A stretch of DNA of 64,000 nucleotides. Origin: Actinomycetota bacterium. Lineage in GTDB: Bacteria > Actinomycetota > Acidimicrobiia > IMCC26256 > PALSA-610. The notes under the pieces were generated by a model that saw only the letters and a program-made list of their open reading frames with translations, did no database searches and was not told the DNA's origin. Shown piece by piece: positions 45,573 through 53,972 of the stretch. Position 1 is the stretch's first letter. The number at the start of each line of letters is the position of its first letter. The stretch covers positions 1-64,000 of the forward strand of contig SXHN01000009.1 of NCBI GenBank assembly GCA_005773635.1, written 5' to 3'. Both the position numbers and the translations under genes were made by a program.

Positions 45573-46550
45573 ATGGCATTCCCCGAGCAACGTCCACGCC
45601 GCCTGCGTCGAACCCCTGCGCTGCGACGCCTGGTTTCACAGACATCGTTGAGCGTCAACGATCTTGTTGCACCACTCTTTGTCAAAGAAGGCATCACCGC
45701 TGCAGAGCCTGTGATCTCAATGCCAGGAGTTTCGCAACACACAATCGTGTCTTTGCGTGCGGAAACCCGCGCTCTGGTTGCGCTTGGAGTTCCTGCGATC
45801 ATGTTGTTCGGCGTGCCGCAACACAAAGACGCACTCGGCACTAGCGCCGACGATCCGAATGGAATTGTGCAACTTGCGATCCGAGCATTGAAAGACGATC
45901 ATGGCGACGACCTAGTTGTGATGGTCGACAACTGCCTCGATGAGTACACCGACCACGGCCATTGCGGAATCCTCACTCCGGCGGGCGCAGTCGACAACGA
46001 CGCCACGTTGGATCGCTACGCATCCATCGCGATTGCACAGGCACAGGCCGGCGCAGATGTCGTGGCGCCATCGGGCATGATGGACGGGCAGGTGGGTGCG
46101 ATACGCGCCGCATTGGATGCCGTGGGAGCCACCGACACGACGATCCTGGCCTACGCGGCAAAGTATGCCTCAGCGTTATACGGGCCCTTTCGTGATGCTG
46201 CCGAATGCGCTCCGAAATTTGGTGATCGCAAGAGCTATCAAATGGATCCCGCAAACGCACGAGAAGCGATCGATGAAGTGGCACTCGATCTCAATGAGGG
46301 CGCCGACATGGTGATGGTGAAGCCCGCCCTCGCATACCTCGACATCATCGCCACACTCCGCAACGAGTTCAGCGCGCCACTTGCCGCCTACCACGTCAGC
46401 GGCGAATACGCGATGGTGCAAGCTGGCGCGCAGCTGGGTTGGATCGATGGCGACGCTGTGGCTATGGAACACATGCTTGCAATAAAACGCGCGGGCGCAG
46501 ACATCGTGATCACCTACTTTGCGCGCCGCGTCGCCGAACTGCTCCAGTAG
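45573..46550 (+). CDS. hemB: Delta-aminolevulinic acid dehydratase (porphobilinogen synthase)
   Basis: A 325-residue enzyme condensing two 5-aminolevulinates. RPRRLRRTPALRRLV is the N-terminus; the metal region is DNCLDEYTDHGHCGIL, a pattern with a single cysteine pair reduced from the three-cysteine zinc site, and the Schiff-base lysines are in AYAAKYASALYGPFRDA and MVMVKPALAYLD. It lies 36 nt after cobA-hemD in the same direction and completes the route from 5-aminolevulinate. Confidence 0.96.
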   Translation: MAFPEQRPRRLRRTPALRRLVSQTSLSVNDLVAPLFVKEGITAAEPVISMPGVSQHTIVSLRAETRALVALGVPAIMLFGVPQHKDALGTSADDPNGIVQLAIRALKDDHGDDLVVMVDNCLDEYTDHGHCGILTPAGAVDNDATLDRYASIAIAQAQAGADVVAPSGMMDGQVGAIRAALDAVGATDTTILAYAAKYASALYGPFRDAAECAPKFGDRKSYQMDPANAREAIDEVALDLNEGADMVMVKPALAYLDIIATLRNEFSAPLAAYHVSGEYAMVQAGAQLGWIDGDAVAMEHMLAIKRAGADIVITYFARRVAELLQ

Positions 46551-46620
46551 TGTCAATGCCAGTGCTGCGATGACACGGCCTCAATAGGAGCCGTGGCGCT
46601 GTGCTTCGTAGGATCGATAC

Positions 46621-47877
46621 ATGAATTGGTTCGATCGTGCGCAACAGGTGATTCCTGGCGGAGTGAACTCACCGGTGCGGGCATTCGGTTCCGTCGGTGG
46701 CGAACCTTTCTTCACTGCGTCGGCGCAGGGTGCGTACCTCACCGATACCGACGGCCACCGTTACCTTGATTGGATTCAATCCTGGGGCGCGGTGATCTTG
46801 GGTCACGCGCAACCTGCCATCGTCGCCGCAGTCCAACGCGCGGCGGCGCTGGGAACGTCATTCGGTACTCCCACTGCGGCCGAGGTGCAACTCGCAGAAT
46901 CGATCTGCGACCGAGTCGCATCGGTCGACAAAGTGCGGCTTGTATCGTCGGGTACCGAAGCGGCGATGACCGCAGTGCGACTCGCACGCGGCGCGACCGG
47001 CCGAGACAAGATCGTGAAATTCGCTGGTTGCTACCACGGGCATCTGGATTCGCTGCTGGTAGCTGCGGGTTCTGGGCTCGCGACCTTCGGCCTGCCGGGG
47101 TCGGCTGGTGTCACCGTCGGCACCGTCGCTGACACCATCGTGCTTCCATACAACGACATCGAGGCGTTGCGATCGCTGTTTGACGATCATGGCTCGGCCA
47201 TCGCGGCGGTTCTGGTCGAGCCGATCGCAGCAAACATGGGGCTTGTGGCGCCGCAACCTGGCTTTCTCGAAACAATCCGCGAACTCTGCACCGCGCACGA
47301 TGTGGTGTGTGTATTCGACGAAGTCATCACCGGATTTCGCGTCGCACGCGGCGGCGCGCAAGAGCTCTTTGGCATACCCGCGGATCTCACGATCATGGGC
47401 AAAGTGGTTGGGGGCGGGCTGCCGCTCGCGGCCATCGGCGGACGACGCGACATCATGGATCATCTTGCGCCGATCGGCACGGTGTATCAAGCAGGCACGT
47501 TGTCTGGGAACCCACTGGCGACGGCGGCTGGCTTGGAAACATTGGAGCATCTCACCGACGCGGCGTACGACCAGCTCGGCCGCACGGCTGAGCATCTCGC
47601 AGACTCGCTCGCTGATGCGTTCGAATCGGGCGGCGCAGATACCCAAATAACGCGCGCGGGCACGCTGGTCGGGATGTTTTTCAGTGCGACACCAATTCGA
47701 AATTACGCCGAAGCGCAGCAGGCCGATCATCAGCGCTACGCAGCTTGGTTTCATTCCATGCTCGGCGCCGGCGTATACGTCGCGCCGAGTGGCTACGAAA
47801 CCATGTTCCCAGGCCTCGCGCACTCCAGCGAAAGCATTGAAATCACCGCAGCAGCGACACGAGACTCGCTGCGATGA
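46621..47877 (+). CDS. hemL: Glutamate-1-semialdehyde 2,1-aminomutase
   Basis: A 418-residue PLP enzyme that turns glutamate-1-semialdehyde into 5-aminolevulinate. VIPGGVNSPVRAF is the N-terminus, RLVSSGTEAAMTAVRLAR binds cofactor phosphate, FDEVITGFRVARGGAQ holds the PLP-contacting Asp, and the catalytic lysine is in MGKVVGGGLPLAAIGG. It follows hemB by 70 nt, a gap with a small hairpin (46574-46595). It converges with the cytochrome operon after 3 nt. Confidence 0.96.
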   Translation: MNWFDRAQQVIPGGVNSPVRAFGSVGGEPFFTASAQGAYLTDTDGHRYLDWIQSWGAVILGHAQPAIVAAVQRAAALGTSFGTPTAAEVQLAESICDRVASVDKVRLVSSGTEAAMTAVRLARGATGRDKIVKFAGCYHGHLDSLLVAAGSGLATFGLPGSAGVTVGTVADTIVLPYNDIEALRSLFDDHGSAIAAVLVEPIAANMGLVAPQPGFLETIRELCTAHDVVCVFDEVITGFRVARGGAQELFGIPADLTIMGKVVGGGLPLAAIGGRRDIMDHLAPIGTVYQAGTLSGNPLATAAGLETLEHLTDAAYDQLGRTAEHLADSLADAFESGGADTQITRAGTLVGMFFSATPIRNYAEAQQADHQRYAAWFHSMLGAGVYVAPSGYETMFPGLAHSSESIEITAAATRDSLR

Positions 47878-47880
47878 GGG

Positions 47881-48129
47881 CTAGTGCTGCTGGTCGCGCT
47901 CGTCGGCCCGCTGACGAATGCGGTCCATATAAAACAGCGTGAACACAAAGATCACAATCATCACGGTCATCGCAACAAACGCCAACGGCCCTTGTTCTGA
48001 AGCATCAATCGGCTGAGGCGCTAACGCCCCTGCGGGGCGCGTAGCCCCGAAGAGCACCAACACCAACACACCCAGCGCGGCCATTGCCCGCGTGCATACA
48101 GACGTGATTTTCATGACGACCTTCCTCAT
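47881..48129 (-). CDS. Small membrane protein, last gene of the cytochrome operon
   Basis: An 82-residue protein I do not recognise. It has a signal-peptide-like N-terminus with a long hydrophobic stretch (about 16-36, ending near ALA), a short loop, and one C-terminal membrane helix (about 47-68) followed by a charged cytoplasmic tail RIRQRADERDQ. The ATG overlaps the stop of the upstream gene (ATGA), so it is translated with it. A role as a small accessory subunit of the quinol oxidoreductase is inferred from position only. Confidence 0.75.
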   Translation of the reverse strand: MRKVVMKITSVCTRAMAALGVLVLVLFGATRPAGALAPQPIDASEQGPLAFVAMTVMIVIFVFTLFYMDRIRQRADERDQQH

Positions 48130-49028
48130 GCTGTCGCCACCGTTGCACCCTCAGCAGCGATGCGACGCTGTGCCAGCTCACGGCTGTGCAATGCATAAAG
48201 CGACACTGCAAATATCAGCGATGAAAATAACAGATACATAAACGCGGGGAGGCGAATGGACCCACGGTCGTAGCGCAACAAGATCCATTGGTGCGCCTTC
48301 GTGGGATCACAGCCTGGCGTTGTTGGCTTCACATTGGGATTCCCCTTCGGGAAACGCGGATCAAAACCAGCATCGGTGGGCTGCAGTTTCTTCTCACAGA
48401 ATTCCACAGCGGCATACTTGGGCTTGTGTTTCACGATCATCTCGGTGTCGCCACCGACGATGAACTCTTTGAGTGTCTCAGTACCCAATTTATTGGGTAT
48501 GCCTGCGGCATCGACCGGCGCCTGGGTGAGGACCTCGGCGCCATTTTCAAATTTGGCGTAGGGCTGCTCCGGCTTTTCCTTCTCCCCTGCCTCATCGGCA
48601 ACTACCAACGCGGCTTCAACCGCGGAACGCAGCGTCTGATAGTTCTCAGGCTCAATCGGTTCTGGGTTTCCGCGTGCAAGGTTGCTCAGTGCCGCGACCG
48701 GCGCTTCTGAGAGGTTGTCTACAAGGGCACAATCTGGCTTGTCGTCGGGACACGGGATCGTGGTCCACAGCGCTGTGCGGCCTTTCGGGCTGTTCAGCGG
48801 AGTCTGTGTCGTGACCCAGAGACCTGACAGCAACACCATGATGCCCGCTAGTGCTGAAAACGAGATCATGAATCCAAGGCGACCGCCCAAATTTGTAGCG
48901 AGCAGCAGGTACGTGGATCCGCAAAATAGGACCACTCCTGAAAGCACAACGAGAATGCCGATGATGGTCGGATCCCACAGCGACGTTGAACCGCCTGCGC
49001 TACTGGCAAGGATTGCTAGGTGTGACAC
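48126..49028 (-). CDS. Unknown membrane protein of the cytochrome operon
   Basis: A 300-residue protein of unknown family. Two membrane helices near the N-terminus (about 20-40 and 46-67) and one near the C-terminus (about 265-285) flank a hydrophilic domain of about 190 residues with cysteines in IPCPDDKPDC and TPGCDPT that could form disulfides, suggesting an extracytoplasmic location. No haem or iron-sulfur motif is seen. The start is taken at GTG 49026-49028, which has AGGAG at 8-nt spacing; an ATG nine codons upstream would overlap the cytochrome c gene. It is probably an additional subunit or assembly factor. Confidence 0.75.
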   Translation of the reverse strand: MSHLAILASSAGGSTSLWDPTIIGILVVLSGVVLFCGSTYLLLATNLGGRLGFMISFSALAGIMVLLSGLWVTTQTPLNSPKGRTALWTTIPCPDDKPDCALVDNLSEAPVAALSNLARGNPEPIEPENYQTLRSAVEAALVVADEAGEKEKPEQPYAKFENGAEVLTQAPVDAAGIPNKLGTETLKEFIVGGDTEMIVKHKPKYAAVEFCEKKLQPTDAGFDPRFPKGNPNVKPTTPGCDPTKAHQWILLRYDRGSIRLPAFMYLLFSSLIFAVSLYALHSRELAQRRIAAEGATVATA

Positions 49029-49039
49029 GATCCTGTCTC

Positions 49040-50998
49040 CTACTCCGACTTGCATTTCGTTGCGTACGCGGCGGCAGCAAGCGTGTTGGTTGAGCCTTCA
49101 AGACCACACCGCTCGTACTGCATGATTTGTTCGACCATTGCGTCGTCGATTCCACCACTCGTGTCGGTGTCGAGAAGTTTGGTGGGTGCACCTCCGGCTG
49201 GTGTCGACGCGCTCGTCAACATGCAGCCGTAATACTTCAACTTGGGCGCTGTGGTATCGGATCGCACTGCCTCATTGCACTGACCCGGCATCGATCCCGA
49301 ACCACGGCCACCGATTCCGTACGGCCGAGAAAACACAGATCCTTCGAGAATGAACTTGGTGTGTGAAAGCTCACCTGAATTCTCAACAATTTCGCCGTCT
49401 GGGCCCCGGGTTGCCGGGAATCTGCGTTGCAAATCGGTGCCGCGCAAGTTGAAGCCCAATGAACCGCCGCCACCTGGTGCGCCAAGAAAATCTTCGGGCT
49501 TCAAGGCGCTGCGGGTCGGATCGAAAATCGACCAGTTCTTGGTGTGACACCGAGCGCAGTTCGTCTCAAACAGAACCTGCCCGTCAGTGACGTTGGCCCG
49601 ACGGTCGCGCCATTCTGTTGCCCACTCCAGCGCCGCCGCCGACGTTTCCACTGCAACGTCGTTCGTTGCCCGGATATCTACTTTCGAAAGCGCTCGATGA
49701 AGTCGTTCGCACGCGGCCGCATCACCGACCGATGGTGCGGTGCCGTCGGGCCGGCAACCCTTTTGTCGATTGGCTTCTTTATCTGCATCCAACGTGGCGT
49801 TGGCAGCCTTCAGTGCTTTTTCCGCCGCAGCAATCTCGGATTTCGGCGCGTTCTTGCTCTGCAACGCATTCAGGTGCTGTTTAGCGGCTTCGATTGCAAT
49901 GGTGTCTTGTGGCGTCGTGGGATCAGGAGTATCACGGACTTTCAAGCGAAGTTTCTGACAATCTTCGCTCAAACTGTTGGCCGCTTTGAGGGCAGCATCT
50001 CGTTGCTCAACTTCACTTTCGCCGGTTGGTGCAGGCAGGCCATTCAAACGAGCTACTTCGGCTGCTCCCGCCTTCTCATCGGCTTCGTAGTCCTCAAGCC
50101 CACCCTCGTGAACATCACTGCACGCAAGTTTGGCGAACTCGGCCTTATCGTCGCTTTGAGCTTGCAACGCGGCGTTTGATGCGTCCGATGCATCTTGGTA
50201 TTGAAGTTCCGGTTGGGTCTTCCAGGCGTGTTGTTGACACGCGGCCTGGCCTTTGGCGGTCTGAGGCGCTACTGGTGGATCGGCCTTGCAACCCGCAAGA
50301 TCCTGTGCAGCCTCGGCTGCTGTACCGTCGGGAAGTTGAATCGATATGAGATACGCAACAAGATCGTTGATGCTCTGCGAGTTCTTGGGGCCCGAACCCT
50401 TGCGGTCGAGACCCCAACTACCCATTGGGGTGCCAGGGCGACCAAGCGTGATGATTTCGTTCACTTCGTCGGGCGAAAACCGATACAACACTGTGTTGAG
50501 CGCCGGAGCTTTCCAGTCGACAGCGTGCGCGACACCGGTGGCAGGATCGGTGTAAGTAAAGGGTGCAGAACCGCCCCCGCCGTCGGGCCCGTGGCAGGTT
50601 GCGCATTGCAACGACGCGGCAGAGTTGAACTTGGGCATGCCTTCGCTTGAATACAGCTCCTCGCCGCGTTCAATCGCATTCTCTTCGAAGTAGGCGACCG
50701 TGCCCTTACCCCGTGATGCCTCGTGCAACCAGTACAGCGGCAACGTCACTGCGAAGATCGCAAAGAAAAATAGTGCCCACCCGAGCACCCGTTCGAGGCG
50801 CGGGCCTTCGAGTTCTTCGTCACCCATGAAGACTTCAAGATTGGCAGGCGTGCGCGCGGTCTTGTCGCGCAGCAGGCTGATCACCACAGTGACAACCAAT
50901 CCGATCCCGACGAGCACATTCACCCACAGCACGACCGTCCAGACATCAAAGCGTGTGAACGGACGGGACCAATCGGGGGCAGCGAGCACGTTCATCAC
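49040..50998 (-). CDS. Large membrane-anchored dihaem cytochrome c
   Basis: A 652-residue protein. Two N-terminal membrane helices (about 20-42 and 72-90) precede a class I cytochrome c domain with haem motif CATCH (132-136) and a candidate axial Met near GRPGTPMGSWG. A second haem motif CARCH lies at 481-485, with a Met in GSGSMPGQC. Between them is an insertion of about 240 residues, rich in Ala, Glu, Gln and Lys, predicted helical, with several cysteines. It occupies the place of QcrC-type cytochromes and would take electrons from the Rieske protein. GTG-ATG tandem start at 50993-50998. Confidence 0.85.
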   Translation of the reverse strand: MMNVLAAPDWSRPFTRFDVWTVVLWVNVLVGIGLVVTVVISLLRDKTARTPANLEVFMGDEELEGPRLERVLGWALFFFAIFAVTLPLYWLHEASRGKGTVAYFEENAIERGEELYSSEGMPKFNSAASLQCATCHGPDGGGGSAPFTYTDPATGVAHAVDWKAPALNTVLYRFSPDEVNEIITLGRPGTPMGSWGLDRKGSGPKNSQSINDLVAYLISIQLPDGTAAEAAQDLAGCKADPPVAPQTAKGQAACQQHAWKTQPELQYQDASDASNAALQAQSDDKAEFAKLACSDVHEGGLEDYEADEKAGAAEVARLNGLPAPTGESEVEQRDAALKAANSLSEDCQKLRLKVRDTPDPTTPQDTIAIEAAKQHLNALQSKNAPKSEIAAAEKALKAANATLDADKEANRQKGCRPDGTAPSVGDAAACERLHRALSKVDIRATNDVAVETSAAALEWATEWRDRRANVTDGQVLFETNCARCHTKNWSIFDPTRSALKPEDFLGAPGGGGSLGFNLRGTDLQRRFPATRGPDGEIVENSGELSHTKFILEGSVFSRPYGIGGRGSGSMPGQCNEAVRSDTTAPKLKYYGCMLTSASTPAGGAPTKLLDTDTSGGIDDAMVEQIMQYERCGLEGSTNTLAAAAYATKCKSE

Positions 50999-51043
50999 GA
51001 CGTCAACTCTCCAAACGAAACGGACAAGGAAGTACGCGCGCGA

Positions 51044-51883
51044 TCAGACACAAGACGGACCTTCGGCGGCTTGCTTGGTGGTATCGATTCCGATCGCCGG
51101 GCCGTTGATTGCTGCGCCGCTGGTGTCGATCGTAATGTCATCACCCGAGATCACAACTGGCCAACGGTCGAGGCCGCGCGGCGCAGGACCATCTCGTTTT
51201 TCTCCGACGCGATTGTATTTCGAGCCATGGCACGGGCATTCGAACCACTGAGCGGAGGCGCACCAAGGCACGCGGCATCCTAAGTGCACACACTTTTGGT
51301 ACAAGGCGACAACGCCCTCTTGCATGCCCACCCAGCTCGCGTCTGCGGAATACTCCTTCTCACCTGCAGCCAACGCCTCCGCGGGATAGTTGACGAGGTA
51401 AGAGCGGGCTTCAGGAACATAGAACGGTTCCTTTTTCTCCCATGACTTTTCTGCTTCAGACCGCTTCGTGGTGACTTTGCTACCAAAGCCGCCAACGCCC
51501 GAAGGCCACAGAAACGCCAACAATGACAAGCCGAATGGTGGAAGGACACCGACCAGGCCGACCATCAAGATCGCACGATTGAAAAACATTCGGCGCGAAA
51601 CGCTGAGTTCTTCGGCGTCGAGTGGAGTCCACTGCTCAATTGTTCCTGCGTCGCGAGGAACGACCACGCCCGCTTGATCGCGAGTCTCATCAGACCGCTC
51701 ACGGGCCGCCACAGTTTCGATCGACTCGAGGTCGGAACCCGGCGTTTTGGAATCGGCGTGCTTGTCGCGCGACTTGGTTTCACGTGACAGCGCGCCAACC
51801 GACGCAGTGCCACGTTTGGTGATGACTGTGAGCGCGACAATCCCGGCTAGCAGGATGGCAACGATGACGAGAACAACAGGCAC
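51044..51883 (-). CDS. Rieske [2Fe-2S] protein of a bc/b6f-type complex
   Basis: A 279-residue Rieske subunit. Cluster ligands are in CVHLGC (C198, H200) and CPCHGS (C216, H219), with C203 and C218 placed for the stabilising disulfide. It has an N-terminal helix (1-21), a charged linker of about 75 residues and a second helix (about 103-127) before the soluble head. This two-helix layout recalls actinobacterial QcrA, which has three. It receives electrons at the quinol-oxidation site and passes them to the dihaem cytochrome c. It lies 12 nt after the subunit IV gene. Confidence 0.92.
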   Translation of the reverse strand: MPVVLVIVAILLAGIVALTVITKRGTASVGALSRETKSRDKHADSKTPGSDLESIETVAARERSDETRDQAGVVVPRDAGTIEQWTPLDAEELSVSRRMFFNRAILMVGLVGVLPPFGLSLLAFLWPSGVGGFGSKVTTKRSEAEKSWEKKEPFYVPEARSYLVNYPAEALAAGEKEYSADASWVGMQEGVVALYQKCVHLGCRVPWCASAQWFECPCHGSKYNRVGEKRDGPAPRGLDRWPVVISGDDITIDTSGAAINGPAIGIDTTKQAAEGPSCV

Positions 51884-51895
51884 GGCCAGATGCTC

Positions 51896-52732
51896 CTAAA
51901 GCTCGAAGAACACTTTGCTGGTCCACGGAAGCACGAAGTTGAACCCTTCGCCGCGGAAGAACGAACCAATGATCACCAACACGGCCCAGAACATCAAAAA
52001 CAACGTAAACATTGAAATCGCGTACTTGCGGTCGGCGGGTTTGTTGGAAGGATTCTTGTCGAGGAACGGTGCGAATGCGATGAGCACCAACGCCACTCCT
52101 GGAACGGTCACCCCAGCAACCATGGGGTGAAACATCGTGAGCAGTTCCTGCAGACCCAAGAAGTACCACGGTGCCTTCGAAGGGTTCGGCGTGCGGTTCA
52201 CATCGGCAAGACCAAGCAGTGGAGCTTTGACCAACGCAGAAAAGATCGTGATGATCGCCGTCATCGAAAGAACCGAAGCGAACTCAAGCGACAGCAGATG
52301 CGGCCACGTGTGGACTTTGTCCTGGGCTTCGCCTTTGGTTTGCTGGATCGAGCCTGCCTTCACCACGGTCAGCAACCGCTGCGTGTGTCCACCCGGACCA
52401 ACGCCGCTCGCGGCACCCGCGGTCATTGCGGGTGCTTTGGCTTTCGTCGCAGTCGCGGTGGACGCTGCCGCCGATGGCACTGCGGCACCACCTTCACCCG
52501 CGGCAGCCGCAGCCTTGCGCCGTCGGCTGCGTTCCAGCAGGTGCGCGGGCACGCCTCCAACATCTTCAGTGATGACGTCGCCAGTGTCTTGCACAACGGG
52601 TGGCGCAGCCTCAACTTCGGCCGACTCCGCGACTTCGGGCGCGGCAGCTTCAACGGCTTCATCGCCGCCGCCCGCCAGCGCGGCTTTGCGGGCCGCTGCC
52701 CGCTTGAGCAGGTGTTCTGGAACTTCGGTCAT
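51896..52732 (-). CDS. Cytochrome b C-terminal part (subunit IV-like) with long N-extension
   Basis: A 278-residue protein whose last 150 residues match b6f subunit IV: three helices and KAPWYFLGLQELL, where APWY stands in place of the PEWY motif at the quinol-oxidation site. The first 120 residues are a low-complexity Ala/Glu-rich extension with a 14-residue motif present twice (4-17 and 61-74): V-P-x-H-L-L-x-R-x3-R-K-A. The extension has no counterpart in plant subunit IV. It starts 17 nt after the cytochrome b6 gene. Confidence 0.88.
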   Translation of the reverse strand: MTEVPEHLLKRAAARKAALAGGGDEAVEAAAPEVAESAEVEAAPPVVQDTGDVITEDVGGVPAHLLERSRRRKAAAAAGEGGAAVPSAAASTATATKAKAPAMTAGAASGVGPGGHTQRLLTVVKAGSIQQTKGEAQDKVHTWPHLLSLEFASVLSMTAIITIFSALVKAPLLGLADVNRTPNPSKAPWYFLGLQELLTMFHPMVAGVTVPGVALVLIAFAPFLDKNPSNKPADRKYAISMFTLFLMFWAVLVIIGSFFRGEGFNFVLPWTSKVFFEL

Positions 52733-52749
52733 CGAATGCTCCCCGTTGC

Positions 52750-53544
52750 CTAAAGAGGTCCGGAAATGCCGCCGTCTTTACGGACCCGCCAGAAGTGCAC
52801 GGCCATAAAGATCACGATTACGAACGGCAACATCAACACATGCAACACATACCAGCGCAGCAGCGTGTCGTTGCCGATCTCTTTACTCCCCAGTAACACG
52901 AAACGCACTTCATTGCCGAATACCGGGGTATACCCCATCATGTTCGTGCCCACGGTGACAGCCCAGAGTGCGAGCTGATCCCACGGCAACAGATAACCGG
53001 TAAAGGAGAGCAGCAACGTGAGCAACAGCAGCACGACTCCGATGATCCAGTTGAACTCGCGAGGTGATTTGTAGGCGCCGTGATAAAAGACGCGCGACAT
53101 ATGCAAAAACACCGAGAGCACCATGAGGTGCGCGCCCCACCGGTGCATATTTCGAACCAACGACCCGAACGCGACCCCAGTCTCGAGAGTCTGAACGGTT
53201 TGCCACGCATCGGTCGCGGTCGGCCGGTAAAAAAACATCAAAAAGATACCGGTGACGGTGAGGAGAATGAACAAGAAAAATGACAATCCGCCAAGGCACA
53301 AGGTGTAACTGACTTTGACCGCGTGGCGCTTCACCTTCACTGGGTGCAGGTGGTACAGCACGTTGTTCATGATGACGTAGGAACGGTTCCGAGGGCTATC
53401 GGTATAGCCCTTGCGAAACACCGAGCCCGGCCGGAAGATGGCGCCCCAAGCTTGCGAGCCCTGGACATTGCCCCAGACCTCGTTGCCTTTTTCTTTAAGT
53501 TTTGCGGCGGGCCCTGAGCCCTTACCGTCTGCGGTGGTTGCCAC
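52750..53544 (-). CDS. Cytochrome b6-type subunit (split cytochrome b, N-terminal part)
   Basis: A 264-residue four-helix cytochrome b6. Haem ligands are the His pairs in MHRWGAHLMVLSVFLHMSR (spacing 14) and LHVLMLPFVIVIFMAVHFW (spacing 15, as in b6 rather than mitochondrial cytochrome b). TLCLGG places a cysteine where b6 Cys35 binds haem c_n covalently, and FFYRPT follows as in b6. An N-terminal extension of about 60 residues is hydrophilic. It follows the ferredoxin gene by 8 nt. The complex thus resembles b6f or Bacillus-type Qcr rather than the fused cytochrome b of most actinobacteria. Confidence 0.93.
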   Translation of the reverse strand: MATTADGKGSGPAAKLKEKGNEVWGNVQGSQAWGAIFRPGSVFRKGYTDSPRNRSYVIMNNVLYHLHPVKVKRHAVKVSYTLCLGGLSFFLFILLTVTGIFLMFFYRPTATDAWQTVQTLETGVAFGSLVRNMHRWGAHLMVLSVFLHMSRVFYHGAYKSPREFNWIIGVVLLLLTLLLSFTGYLLPWDQLALWAVTVGTNMMGYTPVFGNEVRFVLLGSKEIGNDTLLRWYVLHVLMLPFVIVIFMAVHFWRVRKDGGISGPL

Positions 53545-53552
53545 AGTGTCTC

Positions 53553-53966
53553 CTAGAACCGAACGCCGTAGGCGTAGCCGTGCCGATTGGTACGTACATT
53601 GGGGTCACCGTCGGCCCAATCCGTTGTGACCTTGCCAAGCACGATCACTCCAGTTGGGCAACGGTCGACGCAGAGCGCACACCGTGTGCAGACATCTTCG
53701 TCAACAACGAAAAACACATTGTCTTTTGGATCGTCGCCAGGAGTTTCGGTGCCAACCGATTCCTCAATTGAATCCACCGACAACATGTGGATGCATTTCC
53801 AGGGGCAGATGTCGACGCAGCCTTCGCACAAAATGCATTCGGCCTGATCGATATGCAAAAACTGTTTTGGCTTCACCGCTTGCGTTAGCCAAGACGGGTC
53901 GACCTCTTGGATGACATATTTGTCGGAGAACTCCGGCATCGGCGGATTGGCGTCGGTCTTTCCCAT
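53553..53966 (-). CDS. 2x[4Fe-4S] ferredoxin-type protein in the cytochrome operon
   Basis: A 137-residue iron-sulfur protein with two cluster motifs, CILCEGCVDICPWKC and CTRCALCVDRCPTGV, separated by an acidic segment of about 45 residues. It has no signal peptide, so it is expected on the cytoplasmic side. Related proteins occur next to some bacterial b6f/bc-type operons, but their partner is not settled. It lies 6 nt from the upstream membrane gene and 8 nt from cytochrome b6, so it is an operon member and possibly a subunit that links a cytoplasmic donor to the membrane complex. Confidence 0.88.
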   Translation of the reverse strand: MGKTDANPPMPEFSDKYVIQEVDPSWLTQAVKPKQFLHIDQAECILCEGCVDICPWKCIHMLSVDSIEESVGTETPGDDPKDNVFFVVDEDVCTRCALCVDRCPTGVIVLGKVTTDWADGDPNVRTNRHGYAYGVRF

Positions 53967-53972
53967 ACGAAC

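Noticed and set aside
45900-46550. HemB as a magnesium-only enzyme with all zinc cysteines lost.
   Set aside because: The metal-region stretch DNCLDEYTDHGHCG still keeps two cysteines, so the metal type cannot be decided by eye.
48011-48046. GC-rich palindrome resembling part of the 38808-38924 element (CCTGCGGGGCG core).
   Set aside because: It lies inside the coding sequence of the small membrane protein and shares only about 11 bases, too little to claim a repeat family.
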